Shown: positions 43,746 through 47,629 of the stretch, one piece after another
Position numbering within the stretch: the first letter of the stretch is position 1
How the letters are laid out: the number at the start of each line of letters is the position of its first letter
Assembly (NCBI RefSeq): GCF_003024805.1
Contig: NZ_PUEC01000027.1
Location: 1 to 47,629 of the forward strand
Source: Duncaniella muris
GTDB taxonomy: Bacteria > Bacteroidota > Bacteroidia > Bacteroidales > Muribaculaceae
Length of the DNA stretch: 47,629 nucleotides
Direction of reading: 5' to 3'
Translations under genes and position numbers: made by a program
Notes under the pieces: model-generated
What the model saw: the letters and a program-made list of their open reading frames with translations, nothing else
The model's database searches: none
Told to the model about the DNA's origin: nothing

Positions 43746-44164
43746 TGAAACAACAAGAATGATCCAGAAAAGGACATTAATTAGAAATGTCGTGCTGGCC
43801 GGTCGCTCTGTCCAGACAGGGCTGTATCTGACAGAAGCGATGATATTTCGGACAAGCCGAGTGCTTTGATTGTGAATGAATGCAAACTCCATCAACTTTT
43901 GAGCCGACATTTTGGCTCACCACTCCACTTCAATATTCTGCGTATAAACGCCGATGGAGGTCTTCAGGAGAGATGCGGGTTTCCTCTGACGGTATCGAAT
44001 ACGGAGACTGAATCCAATTATATGCGTCGGCTTTTGCTGACGAAAATTCAACCTTGCGTTTCTCAGACCGATATCAATGTGTCGTTATTCATTCCTATTC
44101 CGAATTTGCTGCAAATTAACAACATTTTCGGAATAGCGCCAAATCCAATATCGCAGCACGGCGG
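43746..44164. other. Stretch without recognisable gene
   Basis: Plus-strand and minus-strand frames exist but none shows a family or a promoter. The long plus-strand frame at 43866-44294 is partly the antisense of the rteB-like fragment, so it is not a gene. The region behaves like junction DNA between the native fructan locus and the relics to its right. Confidence 0.4.
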
Positions 44165-44252
44165 TAATCGGCTCATAGCCGGACTTGACAAGCAAGCACG
44201 CCATAAGCCGACGGTCAGATTCGGAGGCATCTACAATGAGTACCTTGTTCAT
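44165..44252 (-). pseudogene. N-terminal fragment of a second rteB-like receiver
   Basis: From the ATG at 44252 the minus strand reads MNKVLIVDASESDRRLMACL, then LVKSGYEPI. This agrees with the fragment at 13538 in nearly all of the first 29 residues. Homology stops after EPI, and the frame runs on into unrelated sequence. Only the first beta-strand and helix of the receiver remain, with the acidic residues but without the phosphorylation site. Confidence 0.65.
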
Positions 44253-44304
44253 ATAAATGTTAACGTCAGGGTTGCAGATTTTAAATTTATATAATTGTAT
44301 TTCA

Positions 44305-44775
44305 AGCAGGCAACAGATTGACATCCAGTCCCCAATGCATACTTCCTATGGCCCCGTGATGGCGCGCGATAGAGCCAAGGGAGGGTGTGTCGGTCGGCAG
44401 ACTGCTCACATACATACGTTTTTCACGTGTATGTATCGCGGTCTTCTTTCTGACGGTCTCGGCCTTGTATTCCATAATCGTCATGTTTCCGCCACATTTC
44501 TCCTTGTCGGCAATAATTCCGAGACCGTCATATATGCCGTAGGTTCTTGTTTCAATTATTCCATGACCGAGTTCGGGACCTTCCGTGTAAGAATACAGTG
44601 GCTTATGCTCCTTGAGCCTGTCTTCCACTCCGTAACGCAGCGAAGGCTGGTTGGCCTTGAGCCCTATGAGAAAATCGCCACCTTTCTTCCTGATTTTTTT
44701 AATAATATCCTTTTGCATTGACATGGCATCTGCGGTGACAATCTTTCCGGATATGTCGATTTTGTCGATCAGTAT
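44305..44775 (-). pseudogene. ISAs1-family transposase, internal fragment
   Basis: The minus strand carries LIDKIDISGKIVTADAMSMQ, KGGDFLIGLKANQPSLRYGV, then the GHGIIETRTYGIYDGLGIIA block and HWGLDVNLLPA. Compared with ISAs1-type transposases, the first part of the DDE domain is missing (the frame before it is unrelated), and the last ~70 residues, still present in the fragment at 1-451, are cut off. The A of VTADA carries the catalytic Asp before it. It is from a similar but not identical element to that at base 1. Confidence 0.8.
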
Positions 44776-44870
44776 ACCAGGACTGAGGCGGCAAAATTCA
44801 TCAGTCGTTCCGAGAAACTGAAGATTTACTGAAGATTTAGCGAATTTTATTTTCGATTTTTGAGAAAATA

Positions 44871-44902
44871 TTTGCACAATTAAAAAATAGTGCTTAACTT
44901 TG
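44871..44902 (+). promoter_or_regulatory. Promoter of tRNA-Asp
   Basis: TTTG (44871-44874), 20 bases, TAACTTTG (44895-44902). Transcription would start about 75 bases before the tRNA, leaving a 5' leader to be removed. Confidence 0.65.
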
Positions 44903-44982
44903 CACTCACAAACGAAACGGCAGCCTTTATGAGGCGTTGAGAGAAACGGACTCGGCTATGGTTTCGAAAAAAAACTCAACTT

Positions 44983-45056
44983 GGTGTGGTAGTTCAGCTG
45001 GTTAGAATACCTGCCTGTCACGCAGGGGGTCGCGGGTTCGAGTCCCGTCCATACCG
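44983..45056 (+). tRNA. tRNA-Asp (anticodon GTC)
   Basis: 74 bases fold as a cloverleaf: acceptor GGTGTGG/CCATACC (one G-T pair), D stem, anticodon stem CCTGC/GCAGG around CTGTCAC with anticodon GTC, and T arm CGGGTTCGAGTCCCG, discriminator G. CCA is not encoded. A terminator follows at 45071. Confidence 0.95.
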
Positions 45057-45070
45057 CTGAGGAGAGAGGA

Positions 45071-45118
45071 GAATGAGTAATTCTTGGACTTCGGTCCTGA
45101 TTGCTCATTCTTTTTTTT
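45071..45118 (+). terminator. Intrinsic terminator behind tRNA-Asp
   Basis: GAATGAG pairs with CTCATTC; inside lies a second stem GGAC-TTCG-GTCC; eight T's follow directly. Confidence 0.9.
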
Positions 45119-45147
45119 GTATCTTATCGCTCTTATTGATAGAAAAA

Positions 45148-45545
45148 TCGGGTCAGCGGATTTAGCCGGAACAGCCTATGATCCTGCGGCGCTGCTGCTT
45201 GGTGACGGATGGCGGCTCCCCACAGCCGCTGAGTGCGAGGAACTGCTCGACGCATGCACTTTCGAAGCGATGACTTTCGGCGACACCTGCGCAGTGGTGC
45301 TGACAGCGTCGGGAAACGGCAATAGCATCATTCTTCCGCTCGCCGGCTACATGACAGGTGCACGTCTTTATACTTTCAATTCCGAGGGTACCTACATGAC
45401 CGGCAACCGCGAATTTGAAGCATATGGCGACGAGTGGAGCGACATCGGTCCGATCTCTATGCTGATGAACAGCGCAATGGCCTTTGTCAACTACGGATCA
45501 CCACAGCTCGGATCTACCATCCGTCCGGAGAGAGACAAGGTATGA
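45148..45545 (+). pseudogene. FISUMP-type surface-protein domain fragment
   Basis: The frame reads SADLAGTAYDPAALLLGDGW, then RLPTAAECEELLDACTF, a middle with GNGNSIILPLAGYMTG and an end STIRPERDKV. DIAGTxYD, WRLPTxxE and SxRPVR-like endings mark the Fibrobacter-major-paralogue/DUF1566 domain found at the C-terminus of Bacteroidetes surface lipoproteins. The frame begins without start codon or signal peptide inside the tRNA-Asp terminator, so the N-terminal part is missing. It overlaps the GH3 relic by a few bases, which shows that two unrelated fragments were joined. Confidence 0.65.
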
Positions 45546-46005
45546 TAGGCGCAGGTGCAGTCTCCGCTCATGATTTCACTGTGCTCGTCACGCCGATCTA
45601 TGTGGCCATTGACAGTGTGGATTTCAATGAAAGCCTTGAGCGTGAAAGCAATGACCGCCCGTTTGAACTTACTCAGTTTCAAAACAGCCTTGTCAACTGT
45701 GTGTTGGATGCAAATCCGAACACCATAGTCTTGTTCAATGCCGGGAGCAACGTGGATATGAGTCACTGGCAGCAACGAGCCCCGGCCCTGCTATATCTGT
45801 GGTATCCCGGACAGGAAGGCGGTCAGGCAGCGCAGAGATCCTTTTCGAAAAGGTGACCCCCAGCGGTAAACTGCCGCTAAGTTTTGAAAAACGCTGGGCC
45901 GGCAATCCGGTTTACGATTACTACTATGATCATGACGGAGACAAGCGCGTAAGTTATGGAGAGGCCTTCTGTTAGGCTATCGTCATTACGACACACGTAA
46001 CGCAG
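45542..46005 (+). pseudogene. GH3 beta-glucosidase C-terminal fragment with two frameshifts
   Basis: The first block includes ELTQFQNSLVNCVLDANPNT, IVLFNAGSNVDMSHW and LLYLWYPGQEGGQAA. After a shift near 45835 the reading continues AEILFEKVTPSGKLPLSFEK and GNPVYDYYYDHDGDK; after a second shift near 45972 it gives GYRHYDTRN and then leaves the family. These are the (alpha/beta) sandwich motifs of GH3 glycosidases. The N-terminal catalytic barrel is missing. It is a dead remnant between two tRNA genes. Confidence 0.8.
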
Positions 46006-46061
46006 TTGGAAACTTTCTTGGAAACTTTCTGCAAGATTTTTATAAAAATATTTTCAAAAAA

Positions 46062-46093
46062 TTTGGTGAAATCAAAAATAAGCCTTACCTTTG
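46062..46093 (+). promoter_or_regulatory. Promoter of tRNA-Lys
   Basis: TTTG (46062-46065), 20 bases, TACCTTTG (46086-46093), 33 bases before the tRNA. Just upstream, TTGGAAACTTTC occurs twice in tandem. Confidence 0.65.
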
Positions 46094-46126
46094 CATCGCA
46101 ATTGAGAAAAACGCTCAATAAAGCAA

Positions 46127-46199
46127 GACTCCGTAGCTCAGTTGGTAGAGCAACTGACTCTTAATCAGTGGGTCGAGAGTTCGAGCCTCTCCGGGGTCA
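46127..46199 (+). tRNA. tRNA-Lys (anticodon CTT)
   Basis: 73 bases: acceptor GACTCCG/CGGGGTC, D stem GCTC/GAGC, anticodon stem ACTGA/TCAGT around CTCTTAA with anticodon CTT, T stem GAGAG/CTCTC with TTCGAGC loop, discriminator A. CCA is not encoded. Its last 12 bases plus three more recur at 2346-2360, and an integrase gene lies about 500 bases downstream, so it is a probable insertion target. Confidence 0.95.
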
Positions 46200-46223
46200 C
46201 AATCAAAAATGGCAAAACGCCGC

Positions 46224-46260
46224 AAAGCACTGAAATCACTTGATTTTCAGTGCTTTTTCT
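46224..46260 (+). terminator. Intrinsic terminator behind tRNA-Lys
   Basis: AAAGCACTGAAATCA pairs with TGATTTTCAGTGCTTT (one bulged T) and a T-rich tail follows. Confidence 0.85.
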
Positions 46261-46301
46261 TTTTGCCAAAATCGAGGAACACTGAAAAATATTACGGTCG
46301 G

Positions 46302-46591
46302 CTGTGAGTGATGTGTGAGTGGTCACGATTGTGAGCGATTCCACTCACAGTTGATAATTCTCGACTGTGAGCTGGCTGAAACACACTATGTTACCATCAT
46401 ATACCAGTTCACAAAGTGGGGTTTTCAGCGTGGGAACGAACCTTAGACCCGGTTTGGGTCGCAATTCCAGAGTTTTCTAAACACACTTTAACTCTTGAAA
46501 GATTTATTAACGTAGTTTCATCCGCAAATTCAACCCTCAACATTGATTTCTGCGTATTTCAGCATTATTTGCTGTGAGTGACAATTCACAG
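46302..46591. repeat. Cluster of TGTGAG sites in front of the integrase gene
   Basis: TGTGAG or its complement occurs at about 46303, 46313, 46330, 46344 (inverted), 46366, 46572 and 46586 (inverted, partly matched). Most copies extend to CTGTGAGTG or CTGTGAGCT. There is no gene in this 500-base stretch. Short direct and inverted sites between a tRNA attachment core and the integrase are what arm-type sites for a tyrosine integrase, or excisionase sites, look like. Confidence 0.55.
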
Positions 46592-46711
46592 TAGAGTGTA
46601 GTGGTATGACAGGATCATAGCCAGCGCACATACATATACTTCAACGGACTTCATCGTTTTGATGTGTCGAAAAAAATGATTATATTTATATAACCATTAA
46701 ACCACAAACGT

Positions 46712-47362
46712 ATGACATCCGATTCTTATTTCACTCTTGGCTTCTATGTGCGGAAGCCACAGACAGGACGGGCGGAATATCCAATCTTTGCCCGCATATC
46801 GGTGGCCGGACAAGCTACCGAGTTCAAAATCGGTCGCACCGTTGACCCGGAAAATTGGGATGCCAAAAAGCATCTGTGCCGTGGTCGCTCTCGTCGTGAC
46901 CTTGAACTGAACAAGTACCTTGAACTGGTACGTTCCAAACTTTGTGATATACACAATATGCTCATCCGAGAAAACAAGCCTGTCAACCCGGCTATTCTGA
47001 AGTCGCTGTTCCTCGGTAACGGAGAGAAGCCAAAGATGATGATAGAGGTGTTCCGTAATGCAAACGAGATACGCAAAGAAGAGTATGAACGTGGCGATAT
47101 TGTGAAAGCCACTGATCAGCGTTGGAGTCGTTGTGCCGACTATATGGAGGAATTCTTCAAAACAAGTCTCAACACTCCTGACATTCCTATTAAGGACGTG
47201 ACTTCTGGCATACTCGACGACTTCCAGCATTTCCTGCGCATGAAGAAGGCATGCGCCAACAATGCGGCAGTACGCTATTTGCGATGTGTAAAGAATGTGA
47301 TGCAGTATGTGGAAAACCCAGGCTCGGATGACCCCTTAGACCAGGTTGAATTGACCCCTTAA
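46712..47362 (+). pseudogene. Tyrosine integrase, truncated by an IS21-family element
   Basis: The first ~205 residues are a Bacteroidetes tyrosine recombinase: an arm-binding N-terminal domain (YFTLGFYVRKPQTGRAEYPI to VDPENWDAKKHLCRG) and most of the SAM-like core-binding domain (about 110-205, ending YLRCVKNVMQYVENP). From about residue 206 the frame consists of IS terminal sequence (DDPLDQVELTP) and stops. The catalytic domain with the R-H-R-Y residues is absent here; it may lie beyond the IS, outside the window. It starts 512 bases behind tRNA-Lys. Confidence 0.8.
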
Positions 47363-47629
47363 GCCAAAATATCACTGACCCTTTTGCCCAATATAAAAAT
47401 GACCCCTGTCGACGTAATGTCAGCAGGGGATTTTATATGTATCTTTGAGTTCCGTTTTGGCCGACGGGGGATATAATTCAAAGAAAACATGAACACAAAA
47501 TTAAAGAATATTCTCCTATGTCACGCATCAGGGATGGGCATAAAAGGCATCAGTAGTGCCTTTGACATATCCCGGAACACGGTGCGCCGCTATGTGAGAA
47601 TGTATCAGGACAGCGGTATACCCGCTGAG
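47329..47629 (+). mobile_element. IS21-family element, left end, running out of the window
   Basis: The end carries four copies of TGACCCCTT-like sequence at 47329, 47352, 47376 and 47400, spaced 23-24 bases, the multiple terminal sites typical of IS21-type ends. A hairpin CCCCTG/CAGGGG (47403-47429) follows and may shield the element from outside transcription. Then come a TATCTTTG box (47440-47447) and the istA start. The element sits inside the integrase frame. Confidence 0.8.
47489..47629 (+). CDS. istA: IstA-type transposase, first 47 codons
   Basis: MNTKLKNILLCHASGMGIKG is followed by ISSAFDISRNTVRRYVRMYQ, the helix-turn-helix that opens IS21 IstA transposases. The frame is open to the window edge. 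The ATG is supported by the TATCTTTG box 42 bases upstream. An IstB helper gene is expected downstream, outside the window. Confidence 0.85.
   Translation, partial: MNTKLKNILLCHASGMGIKGISSAFDISRNTVRRYVRMYQDSGIPAE

Noticed and set aside
43866-44294. Plus-strand open frame of 142 codons
   Set aside because: Its second half is the antisense of the rteB-like fragment; no family recognised and no promoter.
46302-46591. Repeated TGTGAG sites as a CRISPR array
   Set aside because: The repeats are only six to nine bases, in both orientations and irregularly spaced; no cas gene is nearby.

Overview
The window is from a gut-type Bacteroidales chromosome. Evidence: promoters of the TTTG-N19/20-TAnnTTTG type, SusC/SusD, a hybrid two-component sensor, TonB receptors with carboxypeptidase-like N-termini, an Hmu-type haem operon, and relics of rteB-like conjugative-transposon regulators. 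A Muribaculaceae-like host is plausible, but this is inference. The genes from about 29.1 to 43.6 kb are visibly richer in G/C-ending codons than those from 2.7 to 28.2 kb, so the left half looks like accessory DNA beside native chromosome.

Layout. 0-2.4 kb: a frameshifted ISAs1-type transposase relic and a complete two-frame IS (ISAon1/ISL3-like) with long inverted repeats, next to a possible attachment-site end. 2.7-13.4 kb: a phosphate locus with porin, membrane-anchored PhoU-like protein, PiT transporter, methylglyoxal synthase, PhoR, PhoB, and a divergent TonB receptor plus acid phosphatase. Three of its promoters share a spaced motif. 13.5-16.1 kb: a decayed rteB-like receiver, then a MATE exporter and a Vat/CatB-like acetyltransferase behind an attenuator-like leader. 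16.1-17.0 kb: no secure gene. 17.0-27.0 kb (minus strand): haem operon pepSY - calycin lipoprotein - hmuR - hmuS (CobN-like) - hmuT - hmuU (ExbB/TolQ-like) - hmuV (DUF2149), with a divergent hemerythrin-LuxR regulator at 27.2-28.2 kb. 28.2-29.1 kb: scrap zone with a ZIP transporter tail and a beheaded TetR gene. 29.1-31.4 kb: a second PiT transporter. 31.6-43.6 kb: fructan utilisation locus (fructokinase, MFS importer, GH32, fructose-type hybrid sensor, SusC, SusD). 43.7-46.1 kb: rteB and ISAs1 relics, tRNA-Asp, FISUMP and GH3 relics, tRNA-Lys. 46.2-47.6 kb: the start of an integrative element in tRNA-Lys, with a cluster of GTGAG sites and an integrase cut by an IS21-family element that runs out of the window.

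How the parts work together. In the phosphate locus, PhoR/PhoB would sense scarcity, the porin and TonB receptor would bring substrates across the outer membrane, the secreted phosphatase would free phosphate, and PiT would import it. MgsA, encoded with PhoBR, would release phosphate from dihydroxyacetone phosphate. In the haem operon, surface lipoprotein and HmuR would capture and import haem, and the membrane-anchored chelatase-like HmuS, with an ExbB-like channel and two small membrane proteins, would process it. In the fructan locus, SusCD imports fructo-oligosaccharides, GH32 releases fructose, the MFS protein imports it and fructokinase phosphorylates it, under control of a fructose-sensing hybrid regulator.
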